Assembly (NCBI GenBank): GCA_900320865.1
Contig: ONTT01000002.1
Coordinates: 50,138 to 114,137, forward strand
DNA: 64,000 bases
Direction: 5' to 3'
From: an uncultured Bacteroidales bacterium
GTDB taxonomy: Bacteria; Bacteroidota; Bacteroidia; Bacteroidales; Paludibacteraceae
Both the position numbers and the translations under genes were made by a program. The notes below the pieces were generated by a model. It saw only the letters and a program-made list of their open reading frames with translations, did no database searches and was not told where the DNA came from. Of the stretch, positions 7,600 to 15,987 are shown in pieces; within the stretch, counting starts at the first letter, position 1; each line of letters starts with the position of its first letter.

Positions 7600-10230
7600 T
7601 TAGTCTTTCTGGTTTTGCTGCGACTCCTCATCGTCCTCATCGTGATGGTAGTACTGATAGGAACGATAAGCCTTGTCGTCCTTCACCAGTTTGCCGTAGA
7701 TCTTACCGTACAGTTTACCGTATCGCTTTGAACGACTGTTGTTCTCGCCATAACCATAGCCGTAGCCGCCATAGCCACCATAACCAAGGTGACCGTATCC
7801 ATAGCCGCCGTAGCCACCATAGCCGTAGCCGTAGCCGGAGCCATAGGAGTGACGACCACTGGTCGGGATATCCGAGAGAATCAACTGCACTTTCTCAGGC
7901 GAGTCTACCACTTCGGCCATCTGCTCAAGCGTCTGCTTGCAGAACGATTTATTGGTCTGCATACAACGGATCACGAACAGACACATGTCGGACTGCTCAA
8001 TGATAGCATATGCATCAGGCACCAAACCGATCGGCGAGGTATCCATGATGATGAAATCATATTCCTGACGCAGATCATTCAGTAGTTCCGATAATTTATC
8101 TGCATGAACGAGTTCACCCGGGTTCGGAGGAATTGTACCTGCCCGCATGAAATCAAATCCAAACGGAGTATCCTTTACGAGAATATCACTCAGTTCGCAG
8201 TCGCCGATCAGATAGTTCGACATACCGCTTCCGTTCTCCAAACCGAGTTTGGTATGAATATTCGGTTTACGGAGGTCGAGGTCAATCAGCAACACTTTCT
8301 TTCCCGTCATCGCATAGAGCGCCGCAAGGTTGGTGGATAAGAACGTCTTACCATCACCTGACTCCGTAGAAGTGATACAAAGCGTCATCTTCTCTTTCCT
8401 GCGTAGCACGAACTCTATACGCGTTCGAATGGCTCGCATCATTTCCGCATAACTGGAGCGAGGCGAAGCGCGTACCAGCGTCGGGTTCTGGCTCTTTGCG
8501 TGACGGAGCGTACCGATGAGGCGGAAGAATTTCAGTTTCACAACATCCTTCGGCGAACGAATCTTATTGTTGAGCAACTCACTCAAGATAATCAGCAAGG
8601 CCGGGATCAAGAAACCGATAATCAAATACTTGGAAGTAGTCTTCGACTTCGCCTTGGCATTCATGATAGACGTCGTACGGGCTTTATCCATGATCGAGTT
8701 ATCCGGCGTATTCGAAGCCTTTTGAATCTCGGCTTCAGCACGCTTCTGAAGGAAGAAAGTATAGTAGTTATCGTCAATACGATAATTACGCTCGATAGCT
8801 ACCATCTGAAGTTCTTTCTCGGGCAGTTTCTTAATCTCCCGTTCTGCTTCAGCATAACGCCTGCTAAGGTCCTCTTTCTCTATCTTGAGCGAAGCTCGCA
8901 TCGAAGCGACAACCTCTCCTATCGCCGTCTTGACATTCTCAATATCCTTGGAGTATTTTGCGTAGTACACGTTTTTCTCCGTTAACTCACCGCGTTGAAT
9001 ACGCAAGTCATTCAGCTGCTGTACCAAGCCCATCAAAATAGGTTCATTTACACCCATTGTCGTCGGCGCAATGACAGCACCGCTCTCGATATTGGTGTTG
9101 ATATAATTGATGAGGTAGTCAAAATAGGTCTCACGCAAGCGCAACTCCAAGGCTTTCTGGTCATAGCTGGAAACCATACCCATCAACTGTCCCGCATAGG
9201 AGTTCACATCAACAAACTTGTTCTCTTGACGGAAATCAGTCATCGCACCCTCGCTCTGTTGCAAAGATGACTGCAAACTCTCCAACTGCTCGTTGATGAA
9301 GCGAATCGAGTTCTCAGCCACTTCATTTTTCTGCTCCAGGTTCTGCAACAGGTATATCTGAGCCAACTTATCAATGAACTCGCAGTCGCGTGCCGGCACT
9401 TCGCTCACCAATGAAATAGCCAATACGGTCGATCCCTCCGTCACAAAGGACAGCGAGACTCGGCTCATGAACTCATTGACGAGGTCTTCATGCGACCGGA
9501 AACGGAAGTAGATCTTCGAGTTGTTCATATACTCCGTCGGCCATATCGTGATATCGAACAGCGAGCACGAGATCGGTTCTCCATAGTGCGCATCAATCTC
9601 CAACGGTAGCGACTCATCGGTAGACGATATATGCATCATGCCGTCTTCACGGAAGGTCACCTGATACATGGTTCCATACGCACGCTGATCCAGACGGGTG
9701 TATTCCACCAGTATAGGCGTCTGACGATATAACTGACGCGTCTTAAAACGGCCTTGCGTAATATACTCCACATTCATGAAGGGCAAAGAGTCCACTACCC
9801 GACTCATCAAATCATAAGAGGTCAACATAATCATCTGGTTGTTGACGTTCTTAAAACCGGCATCCACACCAAAGCCCTGCATCAGTGCCATCGAAGAGCC
9901 ATAACTATTACTCTCCTTGATGACGATCGTTCCTTGCGAGAGATAGGAAGGAATCCAGCGACGGTTCTTCAGCATCGCCAGACCTAATGCAATCGCTATA
10001 GCAATCACAAACAGATACCAATAATGCAAGAAGGTAAACAGCCACTCAATGGGGTCGAACTTCATCGAACCCTCTTCGTCATCTCCTTGCGAGGGATCTT
10101 GCTGATAATACTGTTGATTTCCGGCCTGGTAATAATTGCTATTACCACCCGCCTGATAATACTGATTGTTTCCACCCGGGGTATAATACTGATTGTTACC
10201 ACCGGGGTTGTATTGGTTATTGTTATTCAT
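7600..10230 (-). CDS. wzc: Wzc-like polysaccharide co-polymerase / bacterial tyrosine autokinase
   Basis: An 876-residue inner-membrane protein with a Wzz chain-length domain (transmembrane segment near residues 65-88, long coiled-coil periplasmic part, second transmembrane segment near 545) and a cytoplasmic BY-kinase domain. The kinase shows Walker A (STESGDGKT, about residue 618), Walker A' (VLLIDLDLRKPN) and Walker B (DFIIMDTSPIG). Such proteins autophosphorylate a C-terminal tyrosine cluster and control capsule chain length together with Wza. Both ends are odd. The first 50 residues are repeats of NNQYYxxGG, and residues about 790-832 are a Gly-Tyr-rich tract followed by KRYGKLYGKIYGKL and more tyrosines. 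It starts 3 bases after the second wza gene. Confidence 0.92.
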   Translation of the reverse strand: MNNNNQYNPGGNNQYYTPGGNNQYYQAGGNSNYYQAGNQQYYQQDPSQGDDEEGSMKFDPIEWLFTFLHYWYLFVIAIAIALGLAMLKNRRWIPSYLSQGTIVIKESNSYGSSMALMQGFGVDAGFKNVNNQMIMLTSYDLMSRVVDSLPFMNVEYITQGRFKTRQLYRQTPILVEYTRLDQRAYGTMYQVTFREDGMMHISSTDESLPLEIDAHYGEPISCSLFDITIWPTEYMNNSKIYFRFRSHEDLVNEFMSRVSLSFVTEGSTVLAISLVSEVPARDCEFIDKLAQIYLLQNLEQKNEVAENSIRFINEQLESLQSSLQQSEGAMTDFRQENKFVDVNSYAGQLMGMVSSYDQKALELRLRETYFDYLINYINTNIESGAVIAPTTMGVNEPILMGLVQQLNDLRIQRGELTEKNVYYAKYSKDIENVKTAIGEVVASMRASLKIEKEDLSRRYAEAEREIKKLPEKELQMVAIERNYRIDDNYYTFFLQKRAEAEIQKASNTPDNSIMDKARTTSIMNAKAKSKTTSKYLIIGFLIPALLIILSELLNNKIRSPKDVVKLKFFRLIGTLRHAKSQNPTLVRASPRSSYAEMMRAIRTRIEFVLRRKEKMTLCITSTESGDGKTFLSTNLAALYAMTGKKVLLIDLDLRKPNIHTKLGLENGSGMSNYLIGDCELSDILVKDTPFGFDFMRAGTIPPNPGELVHADKLSELLNDLRQEYDFIIMDTSPIGLVPDAYAIIEQSDMCLFVIRCMQTNKSFCKQTLEQMAEVVDSPEKVQLILSDIPTSGRHSYGSGYGYGYGGYGGYGYGHLGYGGYGGYGYGYGENNSRSKRYGKLYGKIYGKLVKDDKAYRSYQYYHHDEDDEESQQNQKD

Positions 10231-10233
10231 AGC

Positions 10234-11004
10234 TTATTTGTAGATAACGGCTACGTAATTAAGCACCGTTGTTAATAATGCGACACTGCTTGTGATCAGA
10301 CTGATGAAGCCCGAGTAGTTGTTTACGGTATAGAAACTATTTCGCTCACGGGCGACATAAATCACATCATTAGGATAAATATAATAGTACTTGGAATCGA
10401 TTAAGGAGTTGGTTCGCATATCGAACTCTAAGATCTCCGGCTCCTCTCCATTTCCACGAGGACGTATGATTCGTATATGGCGACGATCACCACTATTCAT
10501 CACATCACCCGTCATGGCAAGCGCCTGGAAGATATTCATCTTCTCCTTATAGATATAATACTGGCTGGAGTGCGCATCACCTATCACCGAGAAATACTTG
10601 TTATACAGCGCCAACTTCACATCCGCATCCGGTATAATCTCGCGGAAAGCATCGCGTAAAGTCTCTTGCGCCTCTTGCTCCGTCAATCCCACTATCTTTA
10701 CCGGCTTGAGGAACGGGATATCTATCGTTCCATCCGGATAGACACGATATGAGTTCGCATACTGGGTGCTAATACTCGAGTTATTGGATCCTAACATCTT
10801 ACTCATCGTCTCGTCCATCGTTATGAGACGATAGATGATCTCGTCATTCACACGGATTCGGTAAGGCTCATATGCCACGCTGTCGTACTGAGGCAGTTTG
10901 TTATGCTTGTTCGGTTCTTGCAGATAGCCTATTACGCGATGGGTGTAGCAACTGCTCATCAACACGGCCACCAGACCGACCAAAATCATTCGAATCGTTC
11001 TCAT
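10234..11004 (-). CDS. Wza-like polysaccharide export lipoprotein (second copy)
   Basis: A 256-residue outer-membrane export protein. The signal ends in LMSSC (cysteine 19). A Poly_export domain follows (YRIRVNDEIIYRL, YRVYPDGTIDIPFLKPVKIVG, LTEQEAQETLRDAF), then a SLBB-like part with IFQALAMTGDVMNSGDRRHI. The C-terminus is hydrophobic (LITSSVALLTTVLNYVAVIY), a candidate outer-membrane-spanning helix as in Wza. It overlaps the first wza copy by four bases (ATGA) and is followed after 3 bases by wzc, so the three are translationally coupled. It is clearly a paralogue of its neighbour, sharing the EALAMAGD/QALAMTGD and YYIYPNDVIYV/YYIEPNDIIYI motifs, but is not identical. Confidence 0.9.
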   Translation of the reverse strand: MRTIRMILVGLVAVLMSSCYTHRVIGYLQEPNKHNKLPQYDSVAYEPYRIRVNDEIIYRLITMDETMSKMLGSNNSSISTQYANSYRVYPDGTIDIPFLKPVKIVGLTEQEAQETLRDAFREIIPDADVKLALYNKYFSVIGDAHSSQYYIYKEKMNIFQALAMTGDVMNSGDRRHIRIIRPRGNGEEPEILEFDMRTNSLIDSKYYYIYPNDVIYVARERNSFYTVNNYSGFISLITSSVALLTTVLNYVAVIYK

Positions 11005-11867
11005 TGTCCGCCTCCTTCCCCTTTATTTCCGTAGTATTTGTTGACGTGGTTAATACCCGTCTGAACAATCGAATAGATGAAGACACCAAACGATATCGTA
11101 GCAGCCGTCACACTAATGACCGAGGTCACGTGGTTGATACCGAAGCTATAACCCGGTATCTGACGAATATAGATGATATCGTTCGGTTCAATATAATAGA
11201 ACTCCGAATTCACAATATCTTTCGATCGAACATCAAAAGTCTTAATGGTCGTCACGCCGTTCTTCTCACGCACAAGTTTAATCTCCTTGCGGCTATTGAA
11301 CTCACGTAAGTCTCCTGCCATCGCCAACGCCTCGAAGATAGTCATCTTATCCTTTGAGATGGAATAACGTCCGCTTTGTGCTCCGATAATAGAGAAGGAA
11401 CGGTTGACAATATTCACTTCCACGGAGATGGTCGAATATCCGGGCATCTCTTTGAGCAAAGTACTCAACTCCTTTTCCAGTTTATGCTTTACCTCTCGCG
11501 TTGTACATCCTAACACATGCACTTTCCCTATCGTCGGGAAGTCGATAAATCCTTCTTCGTCCACCAGATAGGTGTATAATTCATACGAACCTCTGGTATT
11601 TCCTTGGCTCATTTGTTGACGCATCTGTGATGCGCTACTTCCTCCCGCATTATACATTTTCTGGATTTTCTCGTCCAGCGAATACACATACACATATAAT
11701 CGGTCGCCTATTCGCATTTGATAATCCTCGTAACTCAATGTATCCGCATAACTCGGGATATATCGGTCAGGATCCTGCATGTAGTTCACTTTCCGCGCCG
11801 TCACACAAGATGACAACGCTAAAGCGACTAATGAAAAAAAGACAATATTTCTAATCGAGATATTCAT
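11001..11867 (-). CDS. Wza-like polysaccharide export lipoprotein (first copy)
   Basis: A 288-residue protein with lipoprotein signal (LALSSC, cysteine 21) and a polysaccharide export domain (YQMRIGDRLYVYVYSLDE, YTYLVDEEGFIDFPTIGKVHV, LGCTTREVKHKLEKEL), then IFEALAMAGDLREFNSRKEI and YYIEPNDIIYIRQIPGYSFG. A hydrophobic C-terminal stretch (VISVTAATISFGVFIYSIV) may span the outer membrane. It forms the translocation channel with or beside its downstream paralogue and Wzc. Its start codon lies inside a heptamer repeat that fills the whole gap to the preceding wlbA-like gene. Confidence 0.9.
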   Translation of the reverse strand: MNISIRNIVFFSLVALALSSCVTARKVNYMQDPDRYIPSYADTLSYEDYQMRIGDRLYVYVYSLDEKIQKMYNAGGSSASQMRQQMSQGNTRGSYELYTYLVDEEGFIDFPTIGKVHVLGCTTREVKHKLEKELSTLLKEMPGYSTISVEVNIVNRSFSIIGAQSGRYSISKDKMTIFEALAMAGDLREFNSRKEIKLVREKNGVTTIKTFDVRSKDIVNSEFYYIEPNDIIYIRQIPGYSFGINHVTSVISVTAATISFGVFIYSIVQTGINHVNKYYGNKGEGGGQ

Positions 11868-11889
11868 TATTCATTAATCATTATTCACT
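11862..11889. repeat. Heptamer repeat at the wlbA/wza junction
   Basis: Four units of 7 bases (ATTCATT, ATTCATT, AATCATT, ATTCACT) run from the wza start codon to the stop codon of the upstream gene and form the entire intergenic spacer. Confidence 0.7.
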
Positions 11890-12865
11890 ATCTTTTTTCA
11901 TCCCATCCAAAAGGATGCTTTGCCAGGGGCAGTTTAGCCAGCGGGTGGTAATCGCCCACTAATCCGATGGGTTCGCTATGGCGAATCTCCGCTACGGTTT
12001 CGATGCACGGACGTGCTTCAGAAATACGGAAACCGTTGCCGGCCAATATCTGCTTATAACTCTCGGTATGCAACTCCGTGAAACCGGCAGAGAACTCAAA
12101 CTCTTCTCCGTCGATATTCAACGTACGGTACGTCCGTTTCTCGCCTTGCACCGCATTAGCCGGCAGACAAGCCGCATTAATGCTCAGGAAGTAACGCACA
12201 CGCGCTTTCTCCAACTCCAGATATCCGGCCACGCGATCAAAACTCATCACATGAACGATATTTTTCTTCACCGGTCCAAAGATCCACTGTAACATATCAT
12301 AGAAATGCACACCGATATTGGTTGCAATACCGCCACTCTTATGTACATCGCCTTTCCAACTTGCATAGTACCAGTTACCGCGACTCGTGATATAGGTCAG
12401 GTCCACATCGTAGATCTTATCTTTCGGCCCCTTTTCCACTTTCTCCTTCAGCGCCCGAATCTTATCGTGCAGACGCAATTGCAAAATCGTATACGCCTTA
12501 TGCCCCGTCTCCTTCTCCAACTCTACCAGGTTATCGATATTATACGGATTCAGCACTAACGGTTTCTCACATATCACATCGCATCCCAGACGCAGACCAT
12601 AGCGAATAAACGCATCGTGCGTGTAGTTCGGCGTACAAATAGACAGCCAATGCAACGGGTTATTGGTTCGCATCTGCTTCGAGCAGAATCGGTCAAACTG
12701 CTCATTTTCCGTATAGAAAGAGCAATCCGGGAAACTGCTGTCCAATCGTCCCACGCTATCGAACTTATCATAAGCCACTAACAGGTTGTTGCCCGTATCA
12801 GCAATCGCCTTAATATGTCGCGGCGCAATATATCCCGCGGCTCCAATCAATCCAAAATTCATCAT
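11888..12865 (-). CDS. WlbA/WbpB-like Gfo/Idh/MocA sugar dehydrogenase
   Basis: A 325-residue NAD-dependent oxidoreductase of the Gfo/Idh/MocA family. It has an N-terminal Rossmann fold (FGLIGAAGYIAPRHIKAI), the conserved EKPLV motif near residue 100 and a C-terminal substrate domain with GGIATNIGVHFYDMLQWIFG. The opening GAAGYIAPRH and the length match WlbA/WbpB enzymes, which oxidise UDP-N-acetylglucosaminuronate at C3 on the way to diacetylated diamino-mannuronate in surface polysaccharides. It overlaps the deacetylase-like gene by four bases. The other enzymes of that pathway (WbpA, WlbC/D/B-like) are not in the window, so the exact substrate is inferred. Confidence 0.8.
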   Translation of the reverse strand: MMNFGLIGAAGYIAPRHIKAIADTGNNLLVAYDKFDSVGRLDSSFPDCSFYTENEQFDRFCSKQMRTNNPLHWLSICTPNYTHDAFIRYGLRLGCDVICEKPLVLNPYNIDNLVELEKETGHKAYTILQLRLHDKIRALKEKVEKGPKDKIYDVDLTYITSRGNWYYASWKGDVHKSGGIATNIGVHFYDMLQWIFGPVKKNIVHVMSFDRVAGYLELEKARVRYFLSINAACLPANAVQGEKRTYRTLNIDGEEFEFSAGFTELHTESYKQILAGNGFRISEARPCIETVAEIRHSEPIGLVGDYHPLAKLPLAKHPFGWDEKR

Positions 12866-13641
12866 ATCAACAATCGCTTTATGCTGTTTTTTATGGTTTG
12901 TAGTATTTCTTCTTTTTTATTTAGAATTGCATTATTTGTCCATCGTTGCGGATGGGTGGTGATCATCACATGGGCCGGCAAAAGACCCTGATTAATCGCA
13001 TCTATCAATTCCGGTGTCGTATGCCATGTCAGGCCGGCTGCCGTCCATTTGTCTTGAAATTCAGGTATCTTATCGCGACGGGAAACCTGATATCCGTCCC
13101 AACAGCGACCGGTATCTGTCAAATAGAACACATCGCTGAAGTCCGTATCCAGATACGGTTCACCGATAAGCCCCAACTCCTTGTAGTCATACGTCTTCCA
13201 AAGATCCTTGTTATCGTACTTGCTGGTCGGCGAACCGTGCATACAGATCGTCTCTACAGCGTAGTAATAACGAAAATATTCCAGCCAACTCGTGAAATGC
13301 GAATACGCTTTCTCCGCGTTACCATTACAAAGACTCATATCCTCGTAGTGATAGCCTATCTCATGGCCTAACTGCACGATTGCACGAATCACATCCGGGT
13401 TATTGCTCTCTCTCCCCACACGGAAATAATAACTTGCCTTCACACCTGTCGAACGTTCTATCTGTGCCGTTCTAAGGCTATTTTTCGGACGAGCATCTAC
13501 ATCGTGACGAAGGATAATATACTTACCCTTTTTCTTCTCTCCCTTCGACTTGCAGTACTGCGCAAAGGTAATAAACTCATACCCCTGACTCTGCAGCGTC
13601 TCTATCAATTCCCGATATATGTCTAAACTAAAATCTCTCAT
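12862..13641 (-). CDS. Polysaccharide deacetylase-like protein
   Basis: A 259-residue protein with the NodB/CE4-like core seen in WbmS-type proteins: YIILRHDVDARP near residue 40-52 (aspartates for catalysis and metal) and GHEIGYHYEDM near residue 90 (the HxxxH-type metal pair). Further conserved parts are MHGSPTSKYDN and VMITTHPQRW near the end. Such enzymes sit in O-antigen and capsule loci and probably remove acetyl groups from sugars. It lies 35 bases after fcl and overlaps the wlbA-like gene. No signal peptide is seen, so it should act in the cytoplasm on an activated sugar or lipid-linked intermediate, which is inference. Confidence 0.7.
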   Translation of the reverse strand: MRDFSLDIYRELIETLQSQGYEFITFAQYCKSKGEKKKGKYIILRHDVDARPKNSLRTAQIERSTGVKASYYFRVGRESNNPDVIRAIVQLGHEIGYHYEDMSLCNGNAEKAYSHFTSWLEYFRYYYAVETICMHGSPTSKYDNKDLWKTYDYKELGLIGEPYLDTDFSDVFYLTDTGRCWDGYQVSRRDKIPEFQDKWTAAGLTWHTTPELIDAINQGLLPAHVMITTHPQRWTNNAILNKKEEILQTIKNSIKRLLI

Positions 13642-13676
13642 CTCCTTTTTTCACCCGCATTAGCATTCGCTATATA

Positions 13677-14618
13677 TTATCTTTCTGCACGCATCGGATT
13701 ATTTAAAAAATCATTATACGCTAATTTTATTCCCTCTTCGAGCTCCGTCTTGTACGTCCATCCCAACTTTGTTGCCTTGCTAACGTCTAACAGTTTGCGC
13801 GGTGTGCCGTCTGGACGGGTCGTATCCCAAAGGATCTCGCCTTCGTAGCCTACCACCTTTGCCACCAACTCCGTCAACGCCTTAATCGTCAACTCTTTAC
13901 CCGTTCCGGCATTTACCGTCTCATTACCCGAGTAGTTATTCATCAGGAACACGCACAGGTTCGCCAAATCGTCCACATAAAGGAACTCTCTTAAAGGACT
14001 TCCTGTTCCCCAGCACGTCACACTCTTTGCCCCACTCTCTTTTGCCTCGTGAAAACGTCTGATCAACGCAGGTAGTACATGGCTGTGCTCCGGATGGTAG
14101 TTGTCGTTCGGACCGTACAGATTCGTCGGCATCACAGAAATATAATCCGTCCCGTATTGTCTATTCAAAAACTCGCAATACTTCAAACCGCTGATTTTCG
14201 CCAAAGCATATGCCTCATTCGTCTTCTCCAACTCACCCGTCAACAAACAACTCTCCTGCATGGGCTGCGGAGCCATACGCGGGTAAATACAACTTGAACC
14301 CAAAAACTCCAATTTCTTCACCCCGTTCTTCCACGCCGCATGAATAACATTCATTTCCAGAATCATGTTATCGTACATAAAGTCCGCCAAATGACGCTCA
14401 TTAGCGATGATACCACCCACTTTGGCGGCTGCCAAGAACACATACTCCGGCTTCTCCGTTTCAAAGAAACGCTCCACATCCTCTTGACGGCACAAATCCA
14501 ATTCTTTGTGCGTACGAGTGATGATATTCGTATATCCCTGACGTTGCAATTCCCGCACAATGGCACTTCCAACCATGCCTCTATGCCCGGCTACATAAAT
14601 TTTTGAATTCTTTTCCAT
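13677..14618 (-). CDS. fcl: GDP-L-fucose synthase
   Basis: A 313-residue short-chain dehydrogenase that epimerises and reduces GDP-4-keto-6-deoxy-mannose to GDP-L-fucose. Seen: the NADP-binding loop ([15 protein letters not shown]), the family signature [15 protein letters not shown], the catalytic [12 protein letters not shown] (YxxxK) and the sugar-binding [20 protein letters not shown]. It follows gmd, which makes its substrate, after a spacer with an 11-base tandem repeat and a perfect inverted repeat. Together the pair supplies GDP-fucose for a fucosylated surface polysaccharide or for surface glycoproteins. Confidence 0.96.
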   Translation of the reverse strand: MEKNSKIYVAGHRGMVGSAIVRELQRQGYTNIITRTHKELDLCRQEDVERFFETEKPEYVFLAAAKVGGIIANERHLADFMYDNMILEMNVIHAAWKNGVKKLEFLGSSCIYPRMAPQPMQESCLLTGELEKTNEAYALAKISGLKYCEFLNRQYGTDYISVMPTNLYGPNDNYHPEHSHVLPALIRRFHEAKESGAKSVTCWGTGSPLREFLYVDDLANLCVFLMNNYSGNETVNAGTGKELTIKALTELVAKVVGYEGEILWDTTRPDGTPRKLLDVSKATKLGWTYKTELEEGIKLAYNDFLNNPMRAER

Positions 14619-14628
14619 AACTGCTTAA

Positions 14629-14692
14629 ACTCGTTTAGACTCGCGTAAGACTCGCGTAAGACTCGCGTAAGACTCATGTAAGACTTATGTCG
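14629..14692. repeat. 11-base tandem repeat between gmd and fcl
   Basis: Unit ACTCGCGTAAG occurs three times perfectly (14639-14671), flanked by degenerate units ACTCGTTTAG, ACTCATGTAAG and ACTTATGTCG. The array starts 10 bases upstream of the fcl start codon. Confidence 0.9.
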
Positions 14693-14708
14693 TATCCCGC
14701 ACCACCTT

Positions 14709-14730
14709 ATATATACATAAATGTATATAT
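14709..14730. promoter_or_regulatory. Perfect 10-base inverted repeat after gmd
   Basis: ATATATACAT-AA-ATGTATATAT is a perfect palindrome 15 bases past the gmd stop and next to the 11-base tandem repeat. It lacks a T-run on the transcribed strand, so it may be an operator or an RNA stability hairpin rather than a terminator. Confidence 0.5.
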
Positions 14731-14745
14731 TCCGTGATTTTGGTT

Positions 14746-15819
14746 TTATTTAACTATTCCCTTCTCCAAATACTCGGCCAGATTGAAGTGTTCACGAGTC
14801 ACTTTCTGCATATCATGCTTCACCATCAGCTCTACCAACTGCTCGAAACTCGTGCTCTGCGGATTCCAGCCCAACTCTTTCTTCGCCTTCGTCGGATCAC
14901 CTAACAGATTCACCACATCCGTCGGCCGATAGAAATCAGGACTGACTGCTACAACCACCTTACCGGTCTTGACATCAATTCCCTTTTCGTCGATACCCTT
15001 ACCTTCCCATCGCAACTCAATACCCGCATGGTGGAACGCCAAAGTCGCAAACTCACGAACACTATGCTGAACACCCGTAGCGATCACAAAATCCTCAGGC
15101 GTCTCATGCTGCAGAATCAACCACATACACTCTACATAATCCTTCGCATAACCCCAGTCACGCAAACTGTCCAGATTACCCAAATACAAGCAATCCTGCA
15201 TTCCCTGCGCGATACGAGCAGCTGCCAATGTGATTTTTCTCGTCACGAACGTCTCGCCGCGGCGCTCACTCTCATGGTTAAACAAGATACCCGAGCAGCA
15301 GAACATATTATATGCCTCGCGGTACTCTTTAATGATCCAATAACCGTACAACTTCGCTACGGCATATGGACTATACGGATGGAACGGCGTCGTCTCACTC
15401 TGAGGCACTTCCTCTACTTTTCCGTACAACTCACTCGTCGAAGCCTGATAAATCCTACATTTCGCCTCTAAGTGGTTCGTTCTTACCGCTTCCAAGATAC
15501 GCAGTACACCTACCGCATCTACATCCGCTGTGAACTCCGGAGCATCGAAACTGACCTGCACATGGCTCTGGGCCGCCAGATTATAGATCTCATCCGGCTG
15601 CACTTTTCCCACCAATTTCACAAGCGACATCGAGTCACTCATATCGGCATAGTGTAAGTGAAAATGAGGTGTTCCCTCCAAGTGAGCAATTCGCTCGCGG
15701 AAATCAACTGAACTACGGCGAATAATACCGTGAACCTCATACCCTTTGGCTAATAAGAACTCGGACAAGTAACTTCCATCTTGCCCTGTTACACCTGTTA
15801 TTAATGCTACTTTACTCAT
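14746..15819 (-). CDS. gmd: GDP-mannose 4,6-dehydratase
   Basis: 357 residues from the start chosen at 15819 ([20 protein letters not shown]). The frame is open 84 bases further upstream, but that part covers the promoter. Seen: the NAD loop [10 protein letters not shown], the active-site [20 protein letters not shown], the [10 protein letters not shown] catalytic pair and [18 protein letters not shown], all hallmarks of GMD. It converts GDP-mannose to GDP-4-keto-6-deoxy-mannose, the substrate of the next gene, fcl. It is the first gene of the leftward polysaccharide operon and has a strong Bacteroidota-type promoter just upstream. Confidence 0.97.
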   Translation of the reverse strand: MSKVALITGVTGQDGSYLSEFLLAKGYEVHGIIRRSSVDFRERIAHLEGTPHFHLHYADMSDSMSLVKLVGKVQPDEIYNLAAQSHVQVSFDAPEFTADVDAVGVLRILEAVRTNHLEAKCRIYQASTSELYGKVEEVPQSETTPFHPYSPYAVAKLYGYWIIKEYREAYNMFCCSGILFNHESERRGETFVTRKITLAAARIAQGMQDCLYLGNLDSLRDWGYAKDYVECMWLILQHETPEDFVIATGVQHSVREFATLAFHHAGIELRWEGKGIDEKGIDVKTGKVVVAVSPDFYRPTDVVNLLGDPTKAKKELGWNPQSTSFEQLVELMVKHDMQKVTREHFNLAEYLEKGIVK

Positions 15820-15837
15820 AAATTCACAAAAATTCGC

Positions 15838-15869
15838 GCAAAGGTACAACTTTTTTTTTATATACGCAA
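15838..15869 (-). promoter_or_regulatory. Promoter of gmd operon
   Basis: On the minus strand TTG, exactly 20 bases, then TACCTTTGC. The -7 element ends 19 bases before the gmd start. Confidence 0.85.
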
Positions 15870-15923
15870 GCCCGCGCGCAAAAAATTCTTTAAAAAGTGT
15901 CAAATTGCCCTAAAAATGAATTT

Positions 15924-15958
15924 CTTTTAACTTTCCACTTTCCACTTTCAACTTTTAT
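15924..15958. repeat. Heptamer repeat upstream of uvrA
   Basis: Five 7-base units (CTTTTAA, CTTTCCA, CTTTCCA, CTTTCAA, CTTTTAT) end four bases before the uvrA -7 element and occupy its -33 region. Confidence 0.75.
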
Positions 15959-15961
15959 TAC

Positions 15962-15970
15962 TACCTTTGC
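15962..15970 (+). promoter_or_regulatory. Promoter -7 element of uvrA-family gene
   Basis: TACCTTTGC matches TANNTTTG, 18 bases before the ATG. The expected TTG at -33 is replaced by TTT from the heptamer repeat. Confidence 0.6.
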
Positions 15971-15987
15971 ATGCCGTTTTGTGTGCA

